NCBI GenBank assembly: GCA_964609965.1
Contig: CAZSTS010000023.1
Span: 1 to 40,221 of the forward strand
Direction: 5' to 3'
Origin: JAHJDR01 sp964609965
GTDB taxonomy: Bacteria > UBA10199 > JADGCS01
DNA length: 40,221 nt
This document shows, piece after piece, positions 40,199 through 40,221 of the stretch. Below the pieces are notes generated by a model that worked only from the letters and a program-made list of their open reading frames with translations, was not told the DNA's origin and did no database searches. Each line of letters begins with the position of its first letter. The first letter of the stretch is position 1. Made by a program: the position numbers and the translations under genes.

Positions 40199-40221
40199 AC
40201 CATGTTGTTAAACGACCACAT

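Overview
The window (40.2 kb, AT-rich) looks like a piece of chromosome from a free-living Gram-negative bacterium of the broad 'deltaproteobacterial' type (Myxococcota, Bdellovibrionota or a related uncultured lineage). This is an inference from family content: a TIGR02147-type regulator, MopE-like and Myxococcus-type cysteine-rich (DUF4215) repeats, thrombospondin type 3 repeats in a lipoprotein, a YARHG-domain protein, and the rpsB-tsf-pyrH-frr-uppS-cdsA-dxr-rseP gene order. I saw no rRNA, tRNA, CRISPR or prophage genes.

Layout. 1-685: an insertion-sequence end (IS21-like) cutting into an already frameshifted surface-protein gene. 838-9910 (minus strand): YARHG protein, tsaB, then the conserved operon for translation (rpsB, tsf, frr), pyrimidine nucleotides (pyrH) and envelope/isoprenoid synthesis (uppS, cdsA, dxr, rseP). 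10235-14049 (plus): a secreted TPR protein, an S41 peptidase, a DMT transporter, a transposase-less relative of a RAYT-type element, and a small DUF4190-like membrane protein. 14107-22496: a divergent pair made of a 2072-residue protein, with an atypical ABC1/UbiB-type kinase domain at its C-terminus and a possible zincin motif near its N-terminus, and a 623-residue helical protein. 22500-31935: a surface-protein region with a calcium-type TSP3 lipoprotein, a TIGR02147 regulator, a beta-helix protein with a C-terminal sorting tail, a RAYT transposase element, an FGE-fold protein, and a seven-bladed FG-GAP protein behind a textbook sigma-54 site. 31941-36207: aspS, a polyprenyl synthase, an esterase and a guanine-deaminase-like enzyme. 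36442-38945: two unrecognised cytosolic proteins, each bracketed by directly repeated REP-type sequences. 39116-40198: RsgA.

The most unusual feature is spread through the whole window. At least eight gene junctions carry short arrays of degenerate 6-8 bp tandem words. Each array uses a different word, and several arrays touch a stop codon, a start codon or a ribosome binding site. They resemble the short tandemly repeated repetitive (STRR) heptamers of cyanobacteria but use many unrelated words. Alongside them are several REP/REPIN-type palindromes and one RAYT transposase with a non-autonomous cousin about 14 kb away. The second candidate for something new is the giant ABC1-kinase protein, whose usual alanine-rich loop is replaced by a glycine-rich loop.
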